From assembly GCA_023419995.1 (NCBI GenBank), contig JAEZXF010000420.1:1-6513 (forward strand): a stretch of 6,513 bases of DNA. Direction: 5' to 3'. This document shows, one piece after another, positions 1 to 5,794 of the stretch. Each line of letters opens with the position of its first letter. Positions within the stretch are counted from its first letter, which is position 1. Origin of the DNA: Pseudomonadota bacterium. Lineage in GTDB: Bacteria > Pseudomonadota > Alphaproteobacteria > Rhizobiales > Rhizobiaceae. Both the position numbers and the translations under genes were made by a program. The notes under the pieces were generated by a model, which was given only the letters and a program-made list of their open reading frames with translations, made no database searches and had not been told where the DNA came from.

Positions 1-1
1 C

Positions 2-868
2 CCGGATCCCGACGCGGTGAAGCGCAGCCGCTTCACCGACCGGCCGTCGGATGCGGCCTACGGCGCGTTCCAGCGCGGCTACTACATCACCGCGCTCAAC
101 CTCGCGACGCCGCTGGCGCTCGCGGGCGACGCGGCGGCCCAGACGCTGATCGCCGAGATCTATTCGCGCGGCCTCGGCGTGCGCCGCGACCTCGTCACCG
201 CCATCGAATGGTACGAGAAGGCCGCCGAGCAGAAGGTGCCGGAGGCGCAGTTCCAGCTGGCGATGATCCTGCTCGACGGCGGCGAGGAGTTCCGCGACAG
301 GACCCGCGCCGCGAGCCTGATGGAGGCCGCGGCCGACGGCGGGCACCGCCTCGCCCAGTTCAACTTCGCCCAGATGCTCGCCGACCGCGACCCGACGCCG
401 CGCGGCACCGAGCGGGCCGTCTCCTACTACGAGAAGGCGGCGCAGGCCGGGCTGGCCGACGCGCAGTACGCGATGGCCGAGGTCCACCGTCTGGGCATCG
501 GCGGGCGCCCGGTCGACGCCGCGCAGGCGCGGCGCTGGCTGGCGCAGGCGGCGGGGCAGGGCCACGACACGGCGCAGATCGAGCTCGGCTCGATGATGAT
601 CGAGGGCGAGGGCGGCGCGCGCGACGAGAAGGCGGGCTTCGCCTGGCTGATGCGGGCGGCCGTCGCCGGCAATCCCGCCGCGCAGAACCGCGTCGCCAAG
701 CTCTACCGCGCCGGCATCGGCGTCGAGCCCGACAGGGTGACGGCGGCGGCCTGGTACCTGCGCGCGCGGCGCGCCGGCCTCGTCGATCCGGTGATGGAGG
801 ACCAGCTCGACGGCCTCACCGAGGAGGAACTCGCCGAGGCGAGAAAGCGCGCCCGCACGCTGGGCTGA
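2..868 (+). CDS. Sel1-repeat (SLR/TPR-like) protein, 5'-truncated by window edge
   Basis: The reading frame is open to the left edge, so the true start is probably upstream; an in-frame GTG at 17 is possible but has no clear ribosome-binding site. From that GTG, 283 residues are visible. They hold about six tandem Sel1-like repeats of roughly 36 residues (about 37-72, 73-108, 109-144, 145-180, 181-216, 217-252). Each has the hallmark Ala-rich helix pair, such as AEIYSRGLGV, AIEWYEKAAEQ, AVSYYEKAAQAG and AEVHRLGIGG. A charged helical tail (DGLTEEELAEARKRA) closes the protein. Sel1 repeats form an alpha-solenoid that scaffolds protein-protein contacts; in alphaproteobacteria such proteins are often exported and tied to envelope or signalling functions. 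No signal peptide can be seen because the N-terminus is missing. The stop lies 87 bases before efp. Family assignment is secure; the specific role is unknown. Confidence 0.9.
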   Translation, partial: PDPDAVKRSRFTDRPSDAAYGAFQRGYYITALNLATPLALAGDAAAQTLIAEIYSRGLGVRRDLVTAIEWYEKAAEQKVPEAQFQLAMILLDGGEEFRDRTRAASLMEAAADGGHRLAQFNFAQMLADRDPTPRGTERAVSYYEKAAQAGLADAQYAMAEVHRLGIGGRPVDAAQARRWLAQAAGQGHDTAQIELGSMMIEGEGGARDEKAGFAWLMRAAVAGNPAAQNRVAKLYRAGIGVEPDRVTAAAWYLRARRAGLVDPVMEDQLDGLTEEELAEARKRARTLG

Positions 869-955
869 GCGGCCCGCACTTGCCTCACGGCCCGTTTTAT
901 GGTCTTGGAGCCGCGATAAAGCGCCCGTGGCGCACACAATTTCCGGAACCGAGCA

Positions 956-1522
956 ATGGCAAAGATCAACGGCAACGAAATCCGTCCCGGCAACGTCATC
1001 GAGCATGACGGCGGCCTGTGGGTGGCGGTGAAGACCAATGCGGTGAAGCCCGGCAAGGGCGGCGCCTACAACCAGGTCGAGCTGAAGAACCTCATCAACG
1101 GCACCAAGCTCAACGAGCGCTTCCGCGCCGCCGAGACGGTGGAGAAGGTGCGCCTCGAGCAGAAGGACTTCACCTTCCTCTACGAGCAGGGCGAGGCGCT
1201 GGTGTTCATGGACGACGAGAGCTACGAGCAGCTCGAGCTCGAGAAGGACTTCGTCGGCGACCGCGCCGCCTTCCTGCAGGACGGCATGAAGGTCACCGTC
1301 GAGCTGCACGAGGAACGCCCGATCGGCGTGTCGCTGCCCGACCAGGTGACGCTGACGATCACCGAGGCCGACCCGGTGGTGAAGGGCCAGACGGCCGCGT
1401 CGTCCTACAAGCCGGCGGTGCTGGAGAACGGCATCCGCGTGCTCGTCCCGCCGTTCATCTCGTCGGGCGAGCGGATCATCGTCGACACCAACGAGATCAC
1501 CTACATCCGTCGCGCCGACTAG
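956..1522 (+). CDS. efp: Elongation factor P
   Basis: EF-P binds ribosomes stalled between the P and E sites and stimulates peptide-bond formation at polyproline stretches. The 188-residue length is typical. Domain I (about 1-64, KOW-like) carries the tip loop KPGKGGA with Lys34, the position that receives beta-lysyl or related modification in many bacteria. Domains II and III are OB folds (about 65-128 and 129-188). The C-terminal signature is present: [21 protein letters not shown], broken here as NGIRVLVPP and [12 protein letters not shown] around residues 160-177. The ATG at 956 is preceded only by a weak GGAA about seven bases upstream, and the start is fixed by the conserved [20 protein letters not shown]-terminus. 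No modification enzyme (EpmA/EpmB) is in the window, so the modification state cannot be judged. It lies between the Sel1 gene (87-base gap) and suhB (89-base gap), both on the same strand. Confidence 0.98.
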   Translation: MAKINGNEIRPGNVIEHDGGLWVAVKTNAVKPGKGGAYNQVELKNLINGTKLNERFRAAETVEKVRLEQKDFTFLYEQGEALVFMDDESYEQLELEKDFVGDRAAFLQDGMKVTVELHEERPIGVSLPDQVTLTITEADPVVKGQTAASSYKPAVLENGIRVLVPPFISSGERIIVDTNEITYIRRAD

Positions 1523-1600
1523 CGCGCCCGGCATTCGCGGCGGGGCGGGCGCTTGCCGGCCCCGGCCCGAATCCCGGACCCCAGGCTGGTCGCAAGGCTC

Positions 1601-1606
1601 AGGAGA
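1601..1606 (+). promoter_or_regulatory. Shine-Dalgarno site of suhB
   Basis: AGGAGA lies five bases before the ATG at 1612. It fixes the suhB start, because the reading frame itself stays open far upstream (to 1018) through efp in a shadow frame. Confidence 0.8.
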
Positions 1607-1611
1607 CTGTC

Positions 1612-2403
1612 ATGGCGCGCTCCGCCATCATCAACGTCATGGTGCAGGCGGCCATGAAGGCCGGCCGGTCGCTCGGTCGCGACTTCGGCGAGGTCCAGAA
1701 CCTGCAGGTCTCGCTCAAGGGCCCCGGCGACTATGTCAGCCAGGCCGACCGGCGGGCCGAGGAGATCATCTTCGCCGAGCTGTCGAAGGCGAGGCCGGGC
1801 TATTCCTTCGTCATGGAGGAGCGCGGCGAGGTCGCCGGCGACGACGATCAGCACCGCTGGATCGTCGATCCGCTCGACGGCACCACCAACTTCCTGCACG
1901 GCATCCCGCTGTTCGCGATCTCGATCGCGCTGGAGCGGCAGGGCCAGCTCGTCGCCGGCGTTATCTACAACCCGGCGATGGACGAGCTCTACACCGCCGA
2001 GCGCGGCGGCGGCGCGTTCATGAACGACCGCCGGCTCAGGGTCGCGGCGCGGCGCAACCTCTCCGACGCGGTGGTCGGCACCGGCATCCCGCATCTGGGG
2101 CGCGGGCACCACGGCCACGCGCTGATCGAGCTGAAGAACGTGATGGGCGAGGTGGCCGGCGTGCGTCGCCTCGGCTCGGCCGCGCTCGACCTCGCCTACG
2201 TGGCGGCCGGCCGCATGGACGGCTTCTGGGAAAGCTGGCTTTCGCCGTGGGACCTGGCGGCCGGCATCCTGATGGTGCGCGAGGCCGGCGGCTTCTGCAC
2301 CGACACGGCGGGGGGGCAGGCGATGCTCGACACGGGCACCGTCGTCGCCGGCAACGAATCGATCCACCGCGCGCTGCTGAAGACCGTCCAGAAGAAGGCG
2401 TGA
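1612..2403 (+). CDS. suhB: Inositol-1-monophosphatase family protein (SuhB)
   Basis: A Mg2+-dependent phosphatase of the inositol monophosphatase/FIG superfamily, which removes phosphate from inositol-1-phosphate and related compounds; in E. coli SuhB is also a factor in rRNA transcription antitermination. The protein is 263 residues, the usual length. Metal-binding residues are all visible: Glu69 (FVMEERGE), Asp86 and Asp89 in WIVDPLDGTTNFLHG (family motif 1), and Asp214 in SPWDLAAG (motif 2, followed by EAGG). Asp46 matches the further metal-site Asp of the human enzyme. There is no signal peptide, so the protein is cytoplasmic. The start is set by the good AGGAGA site and the usual N-terminus. 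Downstream come a RIME-like repeat and then a small RNA of the type named after this gene. True substrate and any antitermination role are not shown by sequence. Confidence 0.95.
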   Translation: MARSAIINVMVQAAMKAGRSLGRDFGEVQNLQVSLKGPGDYVSQADRRAEEIIFAELSKARPGYSFVMEERGEVAGDDDQHRWIVDPLDGTTNFLHGIPLFAISIALERQGQLVAGVIYNPAMDELYTAERGGGAFMNDRRLRVAARRNLSDAVVGTGIPHLGRGHHGHALIELKNVMGEVAGVRRLGSAALDLAYVAAGRMDGFWESWLSPWDLAAGILMVREAGGFCTDTAGGQAMLDTGTVVAGNESIHRALLKTVQKKA

Positions 2404-2422
2404 GGCGCGGCGCGCGCCTGAG

Positions 2423-2569
2423 CCAGCAACGTTCGTGCTGCCCCTCATCCCCCTGCCGGGACCTTCTCCCCGTGAACGGGGAGAAGGGGAAGCGGAGGCG
2501 TTGCGGCCATCTCTCCTCTCCCCGTTCACGGGGAGAGGATGCCGGCAGGCAGGTGAGGGGCTGCGCAGG
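2423..2569 (+). repeat. RIME-like palindromic intergenic repeat, copy A
   Basis: This is a 147-base repeat homologous, with small indels, to 6252-6400. It contains two strong palindromes. The first has 11-base perfect arms (2462-2472 and 2477-2487) around TGAA. The second has 11-base perfect arms (2514-2524 and 2529-2539) around TTCA. The two hairpins carry the same core in opposite orientation (CCCCGTGAACGGGG and CCCCGTTCACGGGG). Flanking 20-base inverted ends (2440-2459 and 2542-2561) match at 17 of 20 positions, so the whole unit could also fold as one large cruciform. Size, two-palindrome layout and intergenic position resemble the rhizobial intergenic mosaic elements (RIME). It starts about 20 bases after the suhB stop and may act in transcript end formation or mRNA protection. 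The hairpins lack a following T-run, so they are not classical terminators. The repeat is certain; the RIME name is an inference. Confidence 0.85.
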
Positions 2570-2580
2570 TGGGCGAAGTC

Positions 2581-2628
2581 TACATTTGCCGGCCGCCCCG
2601 CCTGTGCCGCTTCGGTACATTTATCGGC
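2581..2628 (+). repeat. Diverged direct repeat TACATTT..CGGC
   Basis: TACATTTGCCGGC (2581-2593) and TACATTTATCGGC (2616-2628) match at 11 of 13 positions, 35 bases apart start to start. Their AT-rich halves stand out from the surrounding GC-rich DNA, and they lie just upstream of the small-RNA promoter region. This could be a pair of regulator half-sites or chance. I know no regulator with this pattern. Confidence 0.3.
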
Positions 2629-2644
2629 AAGGCGCTGCCGCGCG

Positions 2645-2659
2645 TTAAGCTTCGGTTAA
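2645..2659 (+). promoter_or_regulatory. Candidate CtrA-binding box upstream of the small RNA
   Basis: TTAA-N7-TTAA with exact spacing, the consensus of the alphaproteobacterial cell-cycle regulator CtrA. The box is part of a perfect 9-base direct repeat, GTTAAGCTT at 2644-2652 and again at 2655-2663, with an 11-base period, so both half-sites face the same side of the helix. It sits where a -35 element would be for a transcript beginning near 2680; CATTAC (2671-2676) is a possible weak -10. CtrA-activated promoters commonly have the box over the -35 region. Binding is inferred from pattern only. Confidence 0.6.
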
Positions 2660-2680
2660 GCTTTACATGTCATTACTGTG

Positions 2681-2777
2681 GGCATCCAGTTCGCTGGATT
2701 CTTACCGAGTGGCCATGCCACTCCGTTTGACGCCTCCCTGTTAAACTCCTGAGAGCCGCTTCCGCGGCTCTTTTTTT
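2681..2777 (+). ncRNA. Trans-acting small RNA, probably suhB/MmgR (alpha-r8) family
   Basis: The region has the structure of a free-standing small RNA of roughly 80-100 nt and no coding frame. Hairpin 1 has arms ATCCAG (2684-2689) and CTGGAT (2694-2699) around a TTCG tetraloop. Hairpin 2 has arms GAGTGGC (2707-2713) and GCCACTC (2717-2723). A largely unpaired stretch (2724-2751) follows, containing GCCTCCCTG (2732-2740), an anti-Shine-Dalgarno-like CCTCCC that could pair with mRNA ribosome-binding sites. A strong Rho-independent terminator ends it. The Rfam suhB motif, also known as MmgR in Sinorhizobium (a regulator of polyhydroxybutyrate granule accumulation), is an alphaproteobacterial RNA associated with suhB loci; the position downstream of suhB and the general architecture fit. 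The 5' end is an estimate. I am fairly sure it is a small RNA, less sure of the family. Confidence 0.72.
2752..2777 (+). terminator. Rho-independent terminator of the small RNA
   Basis: Perfect 8-base arms AGAGCCGC (2752-2759) and GCGGCTCT (2764-2771) enclose a TTCC loop and run into seven T residues (2771-2777). It is the only textbook intrinsic terminator I see in the window, and it should separate small-RNA transcription from rcdA. Confidence 0.92.
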
Positions 2778-2811
2778 GTCCGGGCGCGGCTTTTCCCGCT
2801 CTCCGGCGGCG

Positions 2812-2826
2812 TTAACCCTTCGTTAA
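2812..2826 (+). promoter_or_regulatory. Candidate CtrA-binding box upstream of rcdA
   Basis: TTAACCCTTCGTTAA is an exact TTAA-N7-TTAA match, with the preferred C after the first half-site, 127-141 bases before the rcdA start. A possible but poor promoter follows: CTTGCG (2834-2839) with TATCAA (2855-2860), or a -10-like CATATA (2878-2883). In Caulobacter rcdA is reported to be under CtrA control, which makes this location meaningful. Binding here is inferred. Confidence 0.6.
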
Positions 2827-2952
2827 ACACCTGCTTGCGTTCCGGCGCATGACGTATCAAATTCCGCCGATCCATCGCATATAGGCGCGGCAAACGAGAA
2901 CCGCGGCCGCGTGCGGTGGCAGCGGCGTTCACGGTGTGCAGGGGTTGCGTCA

Positions 2953-3486
2953 ATGCAGAGTCGGGATCACGAGGGTTCCAATACGGTCAGTCTTGCCGAG
3001 CGGCGCATCTTCTCGGCGTCGTTCAAGCCGCTCTACGACGAGGGCATGGGCCTGGTCGAGCAGGCGGCCGAGTATCTGGACGGCGAGGGCCGCGCCGCGG
3101 CCAAGCTGCTGTCGCGCGTCGGCGCCACGCTCTACGCGGCCGAATCGATGCGCCTGACCACGCGGCTGATGCAGATCGCCTCGTGGCTGCTGCTGCAGCG
3201 CGCCGCCAACTCCGGCGAGATGACCCGCGACCAGGTCGCGACGGAGAAGTCGAAGGTGCGCCTCGACACCGCCTCGGCGCAGGCCGACGTCGCCGGCTGG
3301 GCCGAGCTGCCCGAGGCCTTCCGCGCCATCGTCGACCATTCGCTGCGCCTGCAGGCGCTGGTGCGGCGCATGGACGACGAGATCTACGGCGAGGCCACGG
3401 CCGCCCGGGCGAGCGTGCCGCCGCGCAACGGCAGCCCGGTCTCCGACCAGATCACCCTGTTGCAGACGGCGTTCGCGCGCGGCTGA
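2953..3486 (+). CDS. rcdA: RcdA-family protein (DUF1465), CtrA proteolysis adaptor
   Basis: In Caulobacter RcdA, with CpdR and PopA, delivers the master regulator CtrA and other substrates to the ClpXP protease at the cell pole; it works as an adaptor, not an enzyme. This protein has 177 residues, the usual size. It is almost all helical and has no membrane segment or signal peptide: long helices at about 24-56, 58-87 and 119-145, as expected for the family's helical bundle, joined by a charged loop (about 94-118) and ending in a probably disordered tail (146-163) and a short terminal helix. The ATG at 2953 has AGGGG eight bases upstream (2940-2944); an in-frame GTG at 2911 would add 14 basic residues and lacks such a site. 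A TTAA-N7-TTAA box lies upstream. The next gene is ruvC after 82 bases, with its own regulatory signals. Family identity is from remembered sequence character; DUF1465 is confident, RcdA orthology likely. Confidence 0.85.
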   Translation: MQSRDHEGSNTVSLAERRIFSASFKPLYDEGMGLVEQAAEYLDGEGRAAAKLLSRVGATLYAAESMRLTTRLMQIASWLLLQRAANSGEMTRDQVATEKSKVRLDTASAQADVAGWAELPEAFRAIVDHSLRLQALVRRMDDEIYGEATAARASVPPRNGSPVSDQITLLQTAFARG

Positions 3487-3510
3487 GCGCGGGCGTCCGC
3501 GCCTCTTCCT

Positions 3511-3525
3511 GTTTCTGCTTTGTTC
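3511..3525 (+). promoter_or_regulatory. Candidate LexA (SOS) box upstream of ruvC
   Basis: GTTTCTGCTTTGTTC matches the alphaproteobacterial LexA pattern GTTC-N7-GTTC with one mismatch (T for C at the end of the first half-site). It ends 43 bases before the ruvC start, a normal operator position, and precedes DNA-repair genes that are SOS-controlled in many bacteria. Repression by LexA is inferred. Confidence 0.5.
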
Positions 3526-3566
3526 ACTTTTCGATGGCATTCCCGTGCCATCGAAGTAGGGTGAAC
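3522..3566 (+). promoter_or_regulatory. Nested inverted repeat in the ruvC leader
   Basis: Perfect 10-base arms TTCGATGGCA (3530-3539) and TGCCATCGAA (3546-3555) enclose TTCCCG. Outside them GTTCAC (3522-3527) pairs with GTGAAC (3561-3566), leaving TT on one side and GTAGG on the other unpaired. The outer right arm overlaps the weak ribosome-binding site AGGG (3558-3561) before the ATG at 3569, and the outer left arm overlaps the LexA-box half-site. No T-run follows, so it is not a simple terminator. It could be an operator palindrome or an RNA hairpin that tunes ruvC translation. Confidence 0.6.
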
Positions 3567-3568
3567 GC

Positions 3569-4084
3569 ATGACGCACGCGATTCGCATCATCGGCATCGA
3601 CCCCGGCCTGCGCCGCACCGGCTGGGGCGTGGTCGAGGCGCAGGGCAACGCGCTGCGCTTCGTCGCCTCGGGCACGGTGCGCTCCGACGACAAGGCCGAT
3701 CTCGCCTCGCGGCTGTGCCAGCTCCACGACGGGCTGTCGCAGGTCGTCCACGCCCACATGCCGGACGAGGCGGCGGTGGAGCAGACCTTCGTCAACAAGG
3801 ACGCGACCGCGACGCTGAAGCTCGGCCAGGCGCGCGGGATCGCCATGCTGGTGCCGGCGCTGGCCGGCCTGCGCGTCGCCGAATACGCGCCGAACGCGGT
3901 CAAGAAGGCGGTGATCGGCGTCGGCCACGGCGAGAAGCGGCAGATCCACATGATGGTCAGGGTGCTGATGCCGAAGGCGAGCTTCGACGGCGACGACGCC
4001 GCCGACGCGCTCGCCATTGCCGTCTGCCACGCGCATCACCGCCAGAGCGCCACCGGCAGGCTCGCGGCGGCCGCGCTCGCCTGA
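3569..4084 (+). CDS. ruvC: Crossover junction endodeoxyribonuclease RuvC
   Basis: RuvC is the Mg2+-dependent resolvase that cuts Holliday junctions symmetrically as a dimer, acting with RuvAB in recombinational repair. The protein has 171 residues, normal for the family. The RNase H-like fold and its four catalytic acids are visible: Asp11 in [14 protein letters not shown], Glu71 in [11 protein letters not shown], and Asp143 and Asp146 in the C-terminal [16 protein letters not shown] motif. The linking region [18 protein letters not shown] (106-123) is the conserved DNA-contacting segment. The start ATG has a weak AGGG site inside a predicted hairpin. It is first in the ruvC-ruvA-ruvB-ybgC cluster; ruvA starts 14 bases after its stop. 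A candidate LexA box upstream suggests SOS induction of the cluster. Confidence 0.98.
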   Translation: MTHAIRIIGIDPGLRRTGWGVVEAQGNALRFVASGTVRSDDKADLASRLCQLHDGLSQVVHAHMPDEAAVEQTFVNKDATATLKLGQARGIAMLVPALAGLRVAEYAPNAVKKAVIGVGHGEKRQIHMMVRVLMPKASFDGDDAADALAIAVCHAHHRQSATGRLAAAALA

Positions 4085-4098
4085 CGGGCGGAGGGAGC

Positions 4099-4713
4099 AT
4101 GATCGGCAAGCTCAGGGGAACGGTCGACGAAATCGGCGAGGACCATTGCATCCTCGACGTCCACGGCGTCGGCTACGTGGCGTTCTGCTCGGCGCGCACG
4201 CTGGCGGGGCTTTCCGGCGCCGGCGAGGCCGCCGTCCTCCACATCGAGACCTATGTCCGCGAGGACATGATCCGCCTCTACGGCTTCGCCACCGCGCTCG
4301 AGCGCGAATGGTTCCGCCTGCTGCAGAACGTGCAGGGCGTCGGCGCCAAGGTGGCGTTGGCCGTGCTCTCCACCCTGTCGCCGGCCGAGCTCGCCAATGC
4401 GATCGCGCTGCGCGACATCGCCATGGTCTCGCGGGCGCCGGGCGTCGGCAAGAAGGTGGCGGAGCGCATCGTCACCGAGCTGAAGGGCAAGGCGCCGGCG
4501 CTGGCCGGCGGGGCCGCCACCATCGGCTTCGCCCAGGAACTGGGCGAGGGCGTCGCGCCGACCTCGGCGGCCGACGCCGTCTCGGCGCTCACCAATCTCG
4601 GCTACTCGCGCGACATCGCCGCCAGCGCCGTCGCCGCCGCGATGAAGGCCGCCGGCGAGGACGCGGATTCGGCGAAGCTGATCCGCCTCGGCCTGAGGGA
4701 ACTGGCGCGGTGA
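4099..4713 (+). CDS. ruvA: Holliday junction branch migration protein RuvA
   Basis: RuvA tetramers hold the four-way junction in an open square and load RuvB hexamer rings on two arms. The product is 204 residues. Domain I (about 1-63) is the OB fold with [12 protein letters not shown] and the HGVGYVAF turn. Domain II (about 64-135) carries two helix-hairpin-helix DNA-binding motifs, [18 protein letters not shown] (74-91) and [19 protein letters not shown] (112-130). A flexible Ala/Gly-rich linker (about 131-155) leads to domain III (about 156-204), the small helical module that contacts RuvB, with SALTNLGYS as its usual signature. The strong GGAGG site at 4090-4094 supports the start. The short gap to ruvC argues for co-transcription. 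The gap to ruvB is 43 bases. Confidence 0.98.
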   Translation: MIGKLRGTVDEIGEDHCILDVHGVGYVAFCSARTLAGLSGAGEAAVLHIETYVREDMIRLYGFATALEREWFRLLQNVQGVGAKVALAVLSTLSPAELANAIALRDIAMVSRAPGVGKKVAERIVTELKGKAPALAGGAATIGFAQELGEGVAPTSAADAVSALTNLGYSRDIAASAVAAAMKAAGEDADSAKLIRLGLRELAR

Positions 4714-4756
4714 GGCCGCTGTTGCACTTGCCGCCCGCCCGTGGAATGACAGGGCC

Positions 4757-5794
4757 ATGAGCCTGACACCCCGCCTGATCAGTTCCGAAAAGCGCGGCGA
4801 GGACGCGGACGTCTCGCTGCGGCCGCAGTCGCTGGACGAGTTCGTCGGGCAGCAGGCGGCGCGCGAGAACCTCAAGATCTTCATCGAGGCGGCGAAGAGC
4901 CGCGGCGACGCGCTCGACCACGTGCTGTTCGTCGGCCCCCCCGGGCTGGGCAAGACGACGCTCGCCCAGATCATGGCGCGCGAGCTCGGCGTCAACTTCC
5001 GCGCGACCTCGGGCCCGGTCATCGCCAAGTCGGGCGACCTCGCGGCGCTGCTGACCAATCTCGAGGACCGCGACGTCCTGTTCATCGACGAGATCCACCG
5101 GCTCAACCCGGCGGTGGAGGAGATCCTCTATCCGGCGATGGAGGATTTCCAGCTCGACCTCATCATCGGCGAGGGGCCGGCGGCGCGCTCGGTCAAGATC
5201 GACCTCGCCCGCTTCACGCTGGTGGCGGCGACGACGCGGCTCGGTCTGCTCACCAACCCGCTGCGCGACCGCTTCGGCATCCCGGTCAGGCTCGACTTCT
5301 ACACGGTCGCCGAGCTGGAGACGATCGTGCGGCGCGGCGCGCGGCTGCTGTCGCTGCCGATGAACGACGAGGGCGCGGTCGAGATCGCGCGGCGGGCGCG
5401 CGGCACGCCGCGTATCGCCGGGCGGCTCCTGCGCCGGGTGCGCGACTTCGCCTCGGTTGCCGGCGCCGAGGTGGTCGACCGCAAGGCGGCCGACGCGGCC
5501 CTGTCGCGGCTCGAGGTCGACACGCTCGGCCTCGACAACCTCGACCGGCGCTACCTCACCATGATCGCGCGGAACTTCGGCGGCGGTCCGGTCGGCATCG
5601 AGACGATCGCGGCGGGGTTGGCCGAACCGCGCGACGCCATCGAGGACATCATCGAGCCCTATCTCATCCAGCAGGGCTTCATCCAGCGCACGCCGCGCGG
5701 CCGCATGCTGACGGCCAACGCCTGGCGGCATCTCGGCCTCGACGCGCCGCAGGACATGGCGCAGCAGCAGATCGGACTGTTCCAGGAAGAATGA
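4757..5794 (+). CDS. ruvB: Holliday junction branch migration ATPase RuvB
   Basis: RuvB is the AAA+ motor that drives branch migration of Holliday junctions on the RuvA core. The product is 345 residues, full length. The N-terminal part has [12 protein letters not shown] (21-32). Walker A is GPPGLGKT (60-67), Walker B is LFIDEIH with Asp111/Glu112, and sensor 1 is VAATTR (156-161). The arginine-finger segment is PLRDRFGI (Arg170/Arg172 region) and sensor 2 is [18 protein letters not shown], with Arg219. The C-terminal winged helix runs from about 260 to 330, with [20 protein letters not shown] as its signature. The ATG at 4757 has AGGG only two bases away and a GGAA ten bases away, so translation may depend on coupling to ruvA. 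The final bases overlap the ybgC start in an ATGA, which points to translational coupling. Confidence 0.98.
   Translation: MSLTPRLISSEKRGEDADVSLRPQSLDEFVGQQAARENLKIFIEAAKSRGDALDHVLFVGPPGLGKTTLAQIMARELGVNFRATSGPVIAKSGDLAALLTNLEDRDVLFIDEIHRLNPAVEEILYPAMEDFQLDLIIGEGPAARSVKIDLARFTLVAATTRLGLLTNPLRDRFGIPVRLDFYTVAELETIVRRGARLLSLPMNDEGAVEIARRARGTPRIAGRLLRRVRDFASVAGAEVVDRKAADAALSRLEVDTLGLDNLDRRYLTMIARNFGGGPVGIETIAAGLAEPRDAIEDIIEPYLIQQGFIQRTPRGRMLTANAWRHLGLDAPQDMAQQQIGLFQEE

Larger units (their letters stand above)
2404..2952. other. Intergenic region suhB-rcdA (549 bases), overview
   Basis: This is the longest stretch without a protein gene. In order it holds RIME-like repeat copy A (2423-2569), a short stretch with a diverged direct repeat (2581-2628), a TTAA-N7-TTAA box (2645-2659), a small-RNA gene (about 2681-2777) with its terminator, a second TTAA-N7-TTAA box (2812-2826) and the leader of rcdA. 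Open frames crossing it lack ribosome-binding sites and encode low-complexity, Arg/Pro-rich sequence, so I call no protein here. Confidence 0.85.

Noticed and set aside
1519..2529. Minus-strand open frame opposite suhB (336 codons)
   Set aside because: Antisense shadow of suhB that starts inside the RIME-like repeat; composition is typical of shadow frames.
2462..2539. Repeat hairpins as Rho-independent terminators of suhB
   Set aside because: The stems are strong but are followed by GGGA or GATG, not a T-run; a role in 3'-end stability remains possible.
2462..2539. Paired palindromes as a CRISPR array
   Set aside because: There are only two units, in opposite orientation, without regular spacers or nearby cas genes.
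2247..2659. Plus-strand open frames running from suhB through repeat copy A
   Set aside because: They read through a palindromic repeat in another frame than suhB and show no protein-like features or start signals.
2911..2952. Upstream GTG start for rcdA at 2911
   Set aside because: It would add 14 Arg-rich residues; the ATG at 2953 has AGGGG at good spacing and gives the usual family length.
2950..4017. Long minus-strand open frame opposite rcdA and ruvC (355 codons)
   Set aside because: It lies wholly opposite two recognised genes plus their spacer, and the translation is low-complexity with no family resemblance; long antisense frames are expected in GC-rich coding DNA.
4036..5731. Minus-strand open frames opposite ruvA and ruvB (356 and 380 codons)
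   Set aside because: Arg/Ala/Asp-rich shadow sequences opposite strongly conserved genes; no ribosome-binding site or known motif.
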